Positions 55,436 to 64,000 of a DNA stretch of 64,000 bases are shown one piece after another (the first letter of the stretch is position 1; each line of letters starts with the position of its first letter). The notes beneath the pieces are model-generated. The model was not told where the DNA came from. It saw only the letters and a program-made list of their open reading frames with translations, and made no database searches. This DNA is from Amorphophallus konjac (Eukaryota > Streptophyta > Magnoliopsida > Alismatales > Araceae), in assembly GCA_022559845.1 (NCBI GenBank), contig CM040117.1, positions 85,138,559 to 85,202,558 on the forward strand, in the 5' to 3' direction. The translations under genes were made by a program, and so were the position numbers.

Positions 55436-55783
55436 TTACAAAGTAACTAATATGAAGAGGAGCAACACTACTAGAGTACATAATAGAACAACAACATTAT
55501 AAGGCACATTTGACATTTGTGTAGTCGTCTGCTGGCGTAGTGCCTGGTTCCTTGAATCATAGTCAGGTCCGGGACTTGCATGATATGTAAGTTGAGGATG
55601 ATTAACATATGCATGGCTGCTATTGCCAACCCCATTTATAGCAGCATGTGCTTCCTCTACCGAGTGAAAACCCTTATAGCGAGCTCCAGAGTATCCATTC
55701 ACTTGGACAAAGCATTGGGGCCAACTATAATATACACCTGGTTCGCGATCAACCCACACTACATAACATTTATACCTTGCCAT
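55436..55783 (-). CDS. RNase-H1-type RNA:DNA hybrid-binding domain with C-terminal membrane anchor, 115 aa
   Basis: Intact ORF from ATG 55783 to the stop at 55436. Residues 4-48 form a hybrid-binding (viroplasmin/RNase H1 N-terminal) domain: YKCYVVWVDREPGVYYSW, then QVNGYSGARYKGFHSVEEAH. The conserved GVY-W, Q-V-G-SGA-YKGF and EEA positions are present. This domain binds RNA:DNA hybrids or dsRNA in RNase H1. No catalytic RNase H domain follows. A polar linker of about 45 residues leads to a hydrophobic segment VVVLLCTLVVLLLFILVTL ending at the stop, which reads as a tail anchor. It lies between GTGACAAAT clusters, on the same strand as the Ulp1-like gene 1.6 kb upstream. Function unknown; a role at a membrane with hybrid or dsRNA binding is inference. 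Confidence 0.72.
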   Translation of the reverse strand: MARYKCYVVWVDREPGVYYSWPQCFVQVNGYSGARYKGFHSVEEAHAAINGVGNSSHAYVNHPQLTYHASPGPDYDSRNQALRQQTTTQMSNVPYNVVVLLCTLVVLLLFILVTL

Positions 55784-56230
55784 TTTCTGAACCTCAATTC
55801 CCTAACAAATTAAAAAAAGGAAGAGGGCATCTGCAGCAGGAACCAATGATGACAAGGGACCGAGAGGAGGATGCAGAGGAGACGGACGGGATTGGTGTGT
55901 CGATTTAACACATCGCTACAATAGAGGTGGTAACACAGCCCTTTGGGAGCAGAAAAAAGGGGAACGTCAGGAACCCTAGCTGAACGCTCGTCGGTCGATC
56001 GGAGCGTATTGCAGAGGTGATTGGACAAGGGAGGGTGTAGGCGTAATTATGTTCCCCAACCACCCTTTTGACGTTGCAATCTACCGTGACGATCGCCGTT
56101 GACGTTGGCCCCGGGAACGCACATCCACAGTGAAGCGGCAATGAGAGTGCGATGGCGGAGCACGGCGTCGAGGGTTTCATGAGTGGAGAAAGGAGGATAA
56201 GGGTTTTACGTAACCCACATGGGGTACCCC
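55784..56230 (-). promoter_or_regulatory. probable leader and promoter region of the hybrid-binding gene
   Basis: GC-richer than its flanks and free of the GTGACAAAT motif. On minus it contains CAGCTAGGGTTCC and AACCCTCGACG, words common in plant 5' UTRs. No clear TATA box. Overlapping ORFs of up to 152 codons show no domain. Confidence 0.35.
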
Positions 56231-56924
56231 CGTTTATACCACGGTTTGACGACATGTCAGTGGTGACGGGGAGTATAACGGTGACAAATAGTTGCCTAGT
56301 GCTGACAAATGTCCGATAACAGTGACAAATAACTGCGTAAGTCTGAAAAATAGCTTGCAGCATTTAAATTGTGAAAACCTCAACGTCGACGCATGAAGCA
56401 AAGCCAGTGGATAAGGGTGCAAATACCCTATCAGTGGCAACAACTAGATCTGCGTAGTAGCCAAAGACACTGGTAAGGGTGAAAAATATATTCTAGAGCT
56501 AACAAATGAAAATCAGAAGGAGCTGAAAGAAGGAGTCAAGTTCACAGGAGGACAAAAATATGAATAGTGTATCAAGAGTTTCTACAACAATCAGAAGAAC
56601 AACGAAGGGATTTGGTCAATGCCAAGACAGTCAATGTTGAACTTTATAGGTCAACGCAATTCAAAGAAGTCTGGAGCCAAGCTCAACCTTTTGTTGAACA
56701 GCTATGAAGTCCCAGTCAAAGTCCAAGGTCAATGAATAGACTAGTCACCACTATGCTCCCCAGACAAAGCCAAGCAGGTAATGAAGAGAAGAGAAGGCAA
56801 TGGCTGCTCATGTAGTCATGTGGTAAGAGTGATAAATATGTGGTAAGGGTGACAAATGGCACTTTAGTGGTGACAAATGGCACTTTAGTGGTAACAAATG
56901 CACAAGGCATAAGGTTTATGCATG

Positions 56925-57135
56925 AGGTCTGTGCACATTTACATTTTGCAAGGTCAGGTCGGTGCACATGTGTTAGCGATAGCATGTAAGGTCGATGCAC
57001 ATGTGTTAGAGATAGGCATAAGGTCTGTGCACATGCGTTAGTGTTAGAAGCATTAGGTCGGTGCACATGCATTAGCGATTGAAACATAAGGTCTGTGCAC
57101 ATAGCACTATCAGGTCGGTGCACATTCACATTCTA
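56925..57135 (+). repeat. short tandem repeat with GGTCGGTGCACATG unit
   Basis: About seven copies of AAGGTCGGTGCACATG with TTAGCGAT-like spacers, period about 35-40 bp and variants GGTCTGTGCACAT. GTGCAC is itself palindromic. The minus-strand ORF at 56716-57129 is a translation of this repeat (repeated HVHRP) and is not a gene. Confidence 0.85.
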
Positions 57136-57649
57136 GTCTGTGAGGTTGGTGCATGTCTTCATTCAACTCTAGTCGACACTTGTGCAGGTAAAGCCCTCAT
57201 ACTTTCACACTTCAGCCCAGTTCCTTAACCAAACTTGAATCTATCTTCAGAAAACTCATTGATATTCATGAATACACATTATCAAGCACACATTAACGGC
57301 ATTAAAACATATGAAATATGGTAGATCAAAATGTATGAAAAAAGAAATATCAATCAACACAGGTATGTCACATTCTGAGGTTTGAGACGTGAAATTGTTT
57401 AAGATCTTCTATTTCCAAAGTTAAGGAGTGGGGCCCAATCCGGGCTCTATATATATTACAATCATCCTCATTAAATGTCCATGATGTCTCCACCTTTGAC
57501 AATTCATCAACATATTTCAGTACATAAATGGCACAATTGAGGCTTCGATCCTGCTGTTGGGGACATTCGTTGTCGAATACAAGTTCCCAATTCTCAACTC
57601 CCTTGAATGCAGTCCCATAGTTGTTCATAAACCCCCGTACAACTGTAGC

Positions 57650-57739
57650 CTACAAATGAAATATTTGACATTATTAAGGAATAACTAAAAGACACATTAA
57701 AGATATCTTTAATACAGGTACACGGATAAGAAAAAGTAC
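57650..57739 (-). other. intron of the Ulp1-like gene
   Basis: Donor AAATGG/GTACTT and acceptor TTTGTAG/GCTACAG on minus, 90 bp, phase 0. The protein continues KW then ATVVRGF. Confidence 0.75.
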
Positions 57740-58060
57740 CCATTTTCTTGTAGTGGCCTCGTGGATGGCCATGCCTCTCATGGAATTGTATGAGATAAAG
57801 CGGTGATTCTCCGTGTCAACAGCAAGTAGATGCCAGTAATTTGATGAGTATAACACGAAGAATAAATATTTGTTCTTCTGTAGTTCGATTAATTCAACAT
57901 TCTCGAAGGCGCACTCCAACAGCAGGTTTGATTTTTTGGAGTCGGTCTCTGGGATGACGTTGATGTGATTCACCAGAATGGTGGGAAAATAAACCCACTG
58001 ATGAAAGATGCCAGATTCATTGCGTCTTGATTTGAGGAGGTACATCATGGTGTCGATCAC

Positions 58061-58152
58061 CTGTTAGGAACAATCACGATTCTATTAGCAGTAGAAACAC
58101 AAGTTCAGGGTAGGGCGATGCGTAAAATTGCACAATTAATGAAAGAGAGTAC
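58061..58152 (-). other. intron of the Ulp1-like gene
   Basis: Donor GATACG/GTACTC and acceptor CCTAACAG/GTGATCG on minus, 92 bp, phase 0. It joins YGRMIDDT to VIDTMMYL. Confidence 0.75.
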
Positions 58153-60263
58153 CGTATCATCTATCATCCGGCCATATAATAGATCAATGACATGACAACA
58201 TCTCAAAATAATCCCGTTCTTTGCTGAAAATATATGATCACTATATTGGACAAAAAATTAGTTATTGGTAGTCAGAGTAAGGAAAATTAGGATAATTACA
58301 GAAAGTATAAGAGGACAACTAACTCAATATCCCCCGAGAGAGATTCAACAATGAATTCATTCATAGCGTTGTTTTCTTTCGGATTCAGCTAGCCTTTGCA
58401 GATCCAATCAGTATTCTGTTGGAGCCTTCTGATCTTGTCGGCTTCATCTCCCTTCTACATGTATGCCAATGTACCAATCTTAGATTCTATACTGTAAGAA
58501 GTAGGAACACACCCAAACTCACCTTCTTTTTCCCCCGTCTTGTTTTCTTTAGAGGTGCCCGCCTTTTCCTCACGGGCTTCTCATCCCGTTGATGAAGGGA
58601 CTAACAAATGTGAGCTAGATGATGGTCACCATGCCCATTGGTCGCCTCCACCTGACCTTCGATATCGCCTTGCACATCCTCTTCAGGAGCTGCCTTACAT
58701 GGCACAGTATCATCCATAATTTGTAGGAGGGGCCTTGGAGCTGGGACAACGGCGGCAATGTCCACCAAAGTTTGACATATATTTTCCTCAACAGTTTTAG
58801 CCCCCTGCACTTCCTCTCCAGGGGGTGGCTGTGGTCGCTTGCCATCATCCGTCGCCTGTTCAATGGGGCCAGAGGGTGCTGCATCAGCGGGAATGTGAGC
58901 CCCTTTCACACTAGTCAGATAGAAGGCCTTCATTTCCTCAAGTAGTGAATTCTGGATCTTCAATGTAGCGGCAATATCCTGTAGCACAGTGTTGTACCCA
59001 GACTATTTCCCAGCCAAAATGACAAGGAATAAGGGTTCGGGCAGTTCCCCGAACACCTCCAAGGCACGGGCTGCCTAATCCTTTCTACAACCCTAAAGGT
59101 CCCCACAAGGGTCCCGACCAACTCGCCGTGACACGCGGCGGCACAAGCAAGTGTTCGGGGTCAATCCCGGCCGCTCTCATACGGGCTTTGCCCGCGTTCT
59201 ATATGGCTGCCCGGGACCACCCGGGGACGCCCCGACGTAAAGCCACGCCACGTGGCATCCAGCAAAAGAGTCATGGGCCCATTCTGAGACTCTTCATTTA
59301 ACCCTCCAAGGTCAAAGGGAGACTCGAGCAAGTCAACCACAGGCTTTGGAGGCCCGCGGCACGTACATATGGCTCATACACGTATGTTCGGCATTTTTCT
59401 GAACACCTTGTGGGCGCGTATATTTCAACCCTTCTACACCAACCCACGGGCCACCCCGTGGCTCCAGCTCACTAATTGGGTCCTACAACGACCCCCCAGC
59501 AAGTCGGGGCCACCCCCGACCCTCAGACATGTGGCAACATGCCACTCAACCTTAGCTCTCGGGCCAACCCGAGGCTACCCCACCAACCCACCGTACAACA
59601 TAGCACGCAGCACAAGGCAAGGCCCATGGGCCAAAAATGCCTCCTTCCAACCCCTACGGACTTCTACCCTTGGCCCTAGGCCAAATCCAAGGCCCGTCGG
59701 CCACTTACGCGGCTCGTTCGGCAACCCGGGTTGTGTCGGGCATTTGCCCGAACATCTTGCGAGCGGCTACTCTGACTCAAAGAACAACGGCCCCACGGGC
59801 CCATGTCAGCCTCCCGAAGGTCATAGTCCATCAAAGGACGTCCCCAAGCAACACAAGAAGACCCCCGGGGGCCAACCCCGGGGTTACAGCCAGCCCGGGG
59901 CCAATTCACCCCAGGGCGTGGCCGCGCCCCCGGGGAGGGCGAACTCCCCGGGTGGCCGCGCCCTCTCTCCAGCTCGGTGGTCCCAGGACCCCACTCAGCC
60001 TCGGTTCGCTCAATTACGGTCCTACGATGCGGTTCCTGTGCCGTACTAGTTCGAGGGGTCAAAGCGCAGACATGGAAGCGCAAAGCGACAGCACGACAGG
60101 TTCGTCCTCAAGTCAACACGCACAGTCTCCACAAGCCGCCACGTACCCTTGTACTTAGCCAAATTGGGAAGATAAAAAACCCAAAAATAGAATTTTATAG
60201 GGTGGGGACCAGCCCCCCCTCTCTCTCTCTCGCAAACCGCCTAAACCCCCCAAGGGGGGGGGG

Positions 60264-60514
60264 GTTTAGGCAGACCAGCCAGGCCCCCCTTGCTGCTCCG
60301 CCTAAACCCCCAATCAAACCAAAAAAAAAACATTTTTTCAAAAAAAAAGGGAAGCCAGCCCGCCTAAACCCTTGGGGGTTTAGGCGGACCGGCCAGGCCC
60401 CCCTGGCTGGTCCGCGTAAACCCCTTTCCCTCTCTCTCTCAACCCGTGTAACCCAGCACTATTCCATTGGGTTTACGTGGACCAGCTCAACCCCCTTAGT
60501 TGGTCCGCGTAAAC
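60264..60514 (+). repeat. three 44-bp palindromes with GGACCAGCC/GGCTGGTCC arms
   Basis: Palindromes at 60264-60307, 60378-60421 and 60471-60514, each exactly 44 bp. The second pairs 18 of 20 arm bases (GTTTAGGCGGACCGGCCAGG with the end reading CCTGGCTGGTCCGCGTAAAC). A further palindrome with CCTAAACCCCCC arms is at 60240-60270. The last ends 24 bp before the TATA box. Confidence 0.9.
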
Positions 60515-60538
60515 CCCCTTGTGACCCTTCACCTTCCC

Positions 60539-60546
60539 TATAAAAA
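60539..60546 (+). promoter_or_regulatory. TATA box downstream of the palindromes
   Basis: TATAAAAA in CCCTATAAAAACCCCC. It is about 275 bp upstream of the ORF at 60816 and directly follows the palindrome cluster. Confidence 0.6.
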
Positions 60547-60815
60547 CCCCCTAGAGGGGGCAAGGCAAAGGAGAGGCATTCAAAAGGCAATTCAGGGCAA
60601 CTCAAGGGATCCGCACTCCGGTAAGCACAAGACTTCGAGCACGGAGCTAAGGAGAATTGTGTGTGGGTGACTTGTTCGGCGGTCTCATACGCCGGGGGTG
60701 TGTCGTTCGCACTCCCCTCATGCCGTATGTAACCGTCACACATGAGTCAACACCCACCGTATGTGAGACGTCGTGATATGAGCAGACATCCCCTCATGCC
60801 GAGATTTTCGTTCGC

Positions 60816-61943
60816 ATGCCCGTCGGTCGCAACCACATGCGCGCCATGACGTTATGCTCACCCGCAGTCATGGTGATCAAGCAGGCGATCAACGCCACCT
60901 TCCAGATACAACAAGCGGAAGGTGCCTGGATTGAAATCCGAGCGAGAAAGAGTCATCGACCTCGCCCTGCTAAGGCATCAGCTCGGAGATATCCTCATCA
61001 GGATTTGTCAACTTCGGCTCTAGCACATCTCCCTCCTACTCCCTTGGAGATGGCTATCGCCAAGAGACAAGAGAAAAATAGGAGGAAGAACCTCAGAAGG
61101 TGGCTCATGAAACAAGCTGAACAAGCTGAACAAGCAGCCGCCCTGCAATTTTCAGCCGAGCCAATGCCTCTACAAAGGCTTCAGCGGCTCATTGATGACC
61201 TGGAGGAATACGTTCCTCCTCGTCCTGCCGGGGCTCTCCCACTCAATAGCTACATCCCGTGAGAAGAGATGCAGAAACGAGCCCGCCTCAGAAATTGGGT
61301 CCAAGAGATGATCCAAAAGCTCAAGAACGGTGAAAGACTCGTGATCCCTGACGAGCTCTCCTTGTGTTATAAAGACAAGGAAATTACCACAGAGCAGCTG
61401 GAAGAAATGCTTCGACGCTGCACCTACAACATGGTGGCCATACCACCTCCTGACAATATCAATGCTTCTTGGCAAGGCGAGCCAGTGGTCTCCCGGACAA
61501 TGCAAAGAACTGTTGCCCCTCTTGGGCTACCGCCAGCTCCAGAACACATCGGTCGCGGCCGAGGTCGTGGCCGGGGACGTGGTAGAGGCCGTGGGAGAAT
61601 CCCCGAGCTACCCACCTCTCCATCCACCTTCGATCCGGAGCGAATCATCCTCTTTCGAGGAGAGGAACCAGCTCCTATTCCGGGGGTAGAAATTCGGGGT
61701 GAACCCGGTATCTTTGATCCTTCCGACATCGAAGAGGCTATTGCCAGCCTCCCCACCCCTGCACCAGTACCAACTGCTATAGCAAAGCAAGCGGGACCGT
61801 CCGAAAAGGAAGAACCAATCCGCCAGTCACCCCCAGAAGAGCCGTCACTGGCCTCCTTGTTCCAAGAGTCCGCTGGCGAGCAAGGTCAGTCTGATCCCGG
61901 TGGTACGGGCAAGACAGTGCAACTCCCCGACGGGGAACAATGA
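60816..61943 (+). pseudogene. unrecognised ORF with coiled coil and RG repeat, one internal stop
   Basis: One frame of 375 codons with a single TGA at 61260-61262. The start may be 60816 or the internal ATG 60846. Residues 1-75 are basic and Arg/Pro-rich (RARKSHRPRPAKASARRYP). Residues 85-145 form a helical, charged segment (AIAKRQEKNRRKNLRRW, KQAEQAEQAAALQ). After the stop come another helical part (MQKRARLRNWVQEMIQKLKN), then eight RG pairs (RGRGRGRGRGRGRGR near 61555-61600), then an acidic Pro-rich tail. No RT, protease or zinc knuckle is seen. The basic and RG-rich make-up suggests nucleic acid binding, perhaps a divergent gag. I do not recognise the family. Confidence 0.6.
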
Positions 61944-62480
61944 TGCGGGACGGACACGCGACCTGGGACTCTAGCTCGCGATCGCCCCTAAGTGAGGGAA
62001 GATGTGGACCGTGCGCGGTTGAGAAACCAGCAGTGACTCTCAGGTATCGGCCTTTCCGCGTTAACTCGGATTGAGTCACGGGACGGTCACTCACTCTCGC
62101 TCTCGCAGCGGTGATAAAATGATAACAAGCTAGATAATCTATCACTCATACTGTGGCATATACAAAAATATACGAGTAAAGCAATGCCTACGAGGAGGGT
62201 AGCGAGTGTACCTCCACGCTCTGGGCGTGGGGAAGACGTTCCCGGCCAAGTACGGCAACTCCCGGTACAACGGTAAAAGTTAATTACAACAGTGAATTTT
62301 ATTGTCCACTCCACGCAGGGAGGTAAAGGGCTACAAGTGGGGCCCGGGAGGACCGACCCTGGGTTGATGGGCAGCAATCTGGAGGTGCGTACGGCACGAA
62401 CTCGGCCTGCTGGTCTGACTCGGCACTATTCCAACTCGGTGCTACGCTAACTCGGTTGCTTACTCACTGGACAGTAAGCA
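61944..62480. other. sequence after the RG-rich ORF, no gene recognised
   Basis: GC-rich to 62110, then mixed. Words with ACTCGG and CGGTAC recur between 62245 and 62450. Short ORFs only. Confidence 0.5.
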
Positions 62481-63848
62481 ACGGTTTTCAAAGGAACGTC
62501 GCCTTCTTGAGATCTTCCAGAGGCGCCGCTTGGCTGGGACGATGGCAGGGCATCCCTGAACGACTCCCTGAAGGGGCGGCTCCTGAAGTTGATTTTTGAT
62601 ATTTATTTCTGAATATCTTCTGGACTGCAATTTCGGACCTGCACAAGGAACATATCTGCAAGCCTTGGTGACATGAATTACGACGCTCAGATCCAGAGGC
62701 CGATCAAGGCGTGGCTGGTACCGTTAGAAAGAGCACTCATAGATCTACAACATATAATTTTGACAGCTCCATCCACCAAACGGATTGAAAATGAATATGA
62801 CTGTAACACCATTTTTGTTTCTGACTCGGACTAACAGACACACAGGGCAGCAAGTAATCTACCTAAAAGTGACCGTTGACCAAGGAGTAAATGATTTTTC
62901 TAGACTCCACGAAACTTATGGTGGAAGGGCAAATATGTGTGGAACACCGAGTAATTTTTTGGGATTTTTTGAAAATTTGTAAGGGGGTGGGGAAAATGCG
63001 ACAAGGTGACTCTGTCCCGTAGATCTGCAAAAGGGCATATTACTGAGAGGACAAAAAAAATATGGGAAAAATATCAAATGACTTCCAAATGACACGAAAT
63101 TTGAACTGGAGGTTAAGGGAGATGGACAAAACAAACCCTCAACATTAGTGTTCGAATTGACAACAAGAACCTGCGATAAAAATCCGAAGGTGAGGTTCTG
63201 TCCTGATGGAGACAGAACTCCGATGTAGCGGCGGTGGCGGCGCGATGGCGGAAGCAGAGGGGAACTCAGAGGGGCTAAGGAGAATGGGCTTCACACCCTG
63301 GAGGGCTGGAGGAAGAAGATGAACCAGGGAGAGAGAGGGGAGGGGCGCACCCTTCCTTGGAGGCTCCAAGAATTTTCACACAATTTCATTCATTAATTCT
63401 ACTAAAATTGTGAAATACAAGCTACTTATAATAAATGTAAAAAAGCTCTAAATGACCTCAGATCTAGGGTTAGGGAAGGCAAACTAGGAAGGTCAAAATT
63501 AATTAACCCATGTGGTTTGGAATCACATTAATTAACAATATATGGGAGGGGGCGCCCGCTTGACCAAGGTGGCATCCAAATTGGACTTTTTGGTCCACTT
63601 GTCTCCCATATGTCAATTTGACATTCAACCCTTCTAGAAGTCACCTAGGATGGTTGACCAGCCCCACATGGCTTAGTTGGACCAAAGTGAAAGGGCTGGG
63701 GGGCCCTTGCTGGACCTACTACACTTTTGCATAAAAATCCAAAGAATCTAAGGGAATGACACATTGGCTTATAAAGCCTTACAATTGCACATATACTTTC
63801 CCAAGGATATAAAAATAAACTAAAGGACACAAATGCAAAATAAAAATG
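62481..63848 (-). other. possible LTR of a minus-strand element entering from the right
   Basis: No gene. A minus-strand TATAAGTAG at 63422-63430 is followed on minus by a pyrimidine-rich, GC-richer leader (63360-63190), as in LTR R/U5 regions. An ORF end lies on minus just upstream (63849). The second LTR is not in the window, so this is inference. Confidence 0.3.
63422..63430 (-). promoter_or_regulatory. putative TATA box on minus
   Basis: TATAAGTAG on minus, within TTATTATAAGTAGCTTG, preceded by AT-rich DNA and followed by a leader-like stretch. Confidence 0.35.
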
Positions 63849-63953
63849 TCAATGCTCGGTGTCGATTCCCATCAACTCTCCCAGGAGTGGGAAGAACTCA
63901 ACCCCGTCGAGTAAGGGGTGCGGCTGCTCGAGTAACTCCGGCAGATCCGTCAT
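63849..63953 (-). CDS. C-terminal end of an ORF entering from the right edge
   Basis: A minus-strand frame open from near the window edge to TGA 63849-63851, including MTDLPELLEQPHPLLDGVEF and FFPLLGELMGIDTEH. The acidic, Leu/Pro-rich sequence looks like real coding DNA. The family is not recognised; it is probably the end of a retroelement protein, given its position next to a TATA-bearing LTR-like region. If the internal ATG at 63953 were the start it would be 34 aa. Confidence 0.4.
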   Translation of the reverse strand: MTDLPELLEQPHPLLDGVEFFPLLGELMGIDTEH

Positions 63954-64000
63954 CGTACCAGGAAGCGCGGAGTACGCTCCACTCTAAGTAATCGACACCT

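Larger units (their letters stand above)
55105..56900 (+). repeat. dispersed GTGACAAATA motifs, right block
   Basis: Clusters at 55108-55205, 56268-56355, 56410-56510 and 56825-56895, about 15 copies of GGTGACAAATAG and variants, same orientation as the block at 17185-18300. The hybrid-binding gene lies between the clusters. Spacing is irregular, about 20-35 bp within clusters. Confidence 0.8.
57368..58987 (-). pseudogene. Ulp1-like cysteine protease gene, spliced, decayed
   Basis: Minus-strand multi-exon gene. Exon pieces: 58987-58523 (N-terminal, with QNSLLEEMKAF and a basic RKRRAPLKKTRRGKKK near its end), 58454 to about 58330, about 58223-58153, 58060-57740 and 57649-57368. Introns with GT-AG borders: 58455-58522, 58061-58152 and 57650-57739, all keeping the frame; the one near 58224-58330 is unclear. 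The protease core has NYWHLLAVDTENHRF (His), YNSM (Asn where Asp is usual) and PQQQDRSLNCAIYVLKYVDEL (Gln and nucleophile Cys). In-frame TAG codons near 58601 and 58392 break it. Ulp1-type genes are often carried by plant MULE and CACTA elements, which fits this context. The 5' end is uncertain. Confidence 0.75.
59020..60800 (+). repeat. GC-rich LTR-like promoter region of an unclassified retroelement
   Basis: Starts abruptly after the Ulp1-like gene near TGACAAGGAATAAGGG and a hairpin TTCGGGCAGTTCCCCGAA. It is GC-rich to 60170, then holds three 44-bp palindromes and a TATAAAAA box at 60539-60546. The stretch after it reads as a leader to the ORF at 60816. A U3-R-U5 organisation would fit, but no second copy is in the window to prove an LTR and no primer-binding site is clear. 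ORFs inside (for example 59369-60049) show no domain. Confidence 0.35.

Noticed and set aside
56716..57129. A 137-codon minus ORF with repeated HVHRP.
   Set aside because: It is a translation of the GGTCGGTGCACATG tandem repeat.
57739..57755. A near match on minus to the CACTA terminus (CACTACAAGAAAATGGG), which could pair with the end at 16210.
   Set aside because: The bases encode TTRKW in an exon of the Ulp1-like gene, the protein continues normally on both sides, and the exon-intron border falls there. No subterminal CGTCGG motifs are next to it. It is probably coincidence.
59369..60049. A 226-codon Pro/Gly-rich plus ORF.
   Set aside because: The high-GC region is open in several frames, with no domain or conserved structure. 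It is treated as part of the LTR-like promoter region.

Overview
This window is nuclear DNA of a land plant, most likely a flowering plant. The evidence is plant-specific retroelement lineages (Sirevirus-type Ty1/copia, Tat-type and Tekay/Del-type Ty3/gypsy), tRNA-iMet primer-binding sites, GT-AG introns of 68-92 bp, and a CACTA-type end. I saw no rRNA, tRNA or CRISPR array and no convincing single-copy host gene. Almost everything is transposable elements nested in each other. The species cannot be named from the sequence.

Layout. (1) 1-15900: the 3' part of a plus-strand Sirevirus, with decayed pol at 1-1700, a polypurine-rich tail to 3090, and a 2.9-kb 3' LTR. The LTR carries about 50 degenerate copies of AAGTCTATACATT and is split by (2) a complete Tat-type gypsy element at 3793-13695 (768-bp LTRs, TSD GTCTC). 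That element has gag-protease-RT-integrase remnants and a spliced antisense gene. (3) 15901-18373: spacer, one CACTA end, and the left part of an element rich in GTGACAAAT motifs, which carries a small TATA-driven reading frame. (4) 18374-54137: minus-strand Sireviruses. Family 2 is arranged LTR-internal-LTR-internal. Its first LTR is split by a gag-only Sirevirus (family 1, 18403-27069, TSD ACGGA). Its second internal region is split by a Tekay/Del chromovirus (39311-51249). (5) 54138-59020: more GTGACAAAT-motif DNA with a SNF2-derived hairpin, a tail-anchored RNase-H1-type hybrid-binding protein and a spliced Ulp1-like protease gene, the last two on the minus strand. (6) 59020-62000: a GC-rich LTR-like promoter with three 44-bp palindromes and an unrecognised RG-rich ORF. 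(7) 62000-64000: unassigned repeat-like DNA and the C-terminal end of a minus-strand ORF.

How the parts relate. The two minus-strand Sirevirus families encode Gag but have no protease, integrase or RT, so if mobile they need enzymes from a relative. Family 2 has a conserved ORF of about 400 codons where pol should be. The Tat and Tekay elements have pol genes broken mainly by stops that look like C-to-T changes, while their LTR pairs remain about 97-99% alike. That fits recent insertion followed by decay of methylated DNA.

The most striking pattern is that four LTR or LTR-like regions of different families carry their own array of repeated or palindromic motifs just upstream of a TATA-like sequence, and a fifth (Tekay) carries a comparable palindrome cluster. 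Motifs differ between families, but the architecture recurs. The second most interesting region is 54.1-59.0 kb plus 17.2-18.4 kb. It looks like one large minus-strand element or gene cluster (Ulp1-like protease, tail-anchored hybrid-binding protein, SNF2 hairpin, 82-aa protein) split by 35.8 kb of nested retroelements.
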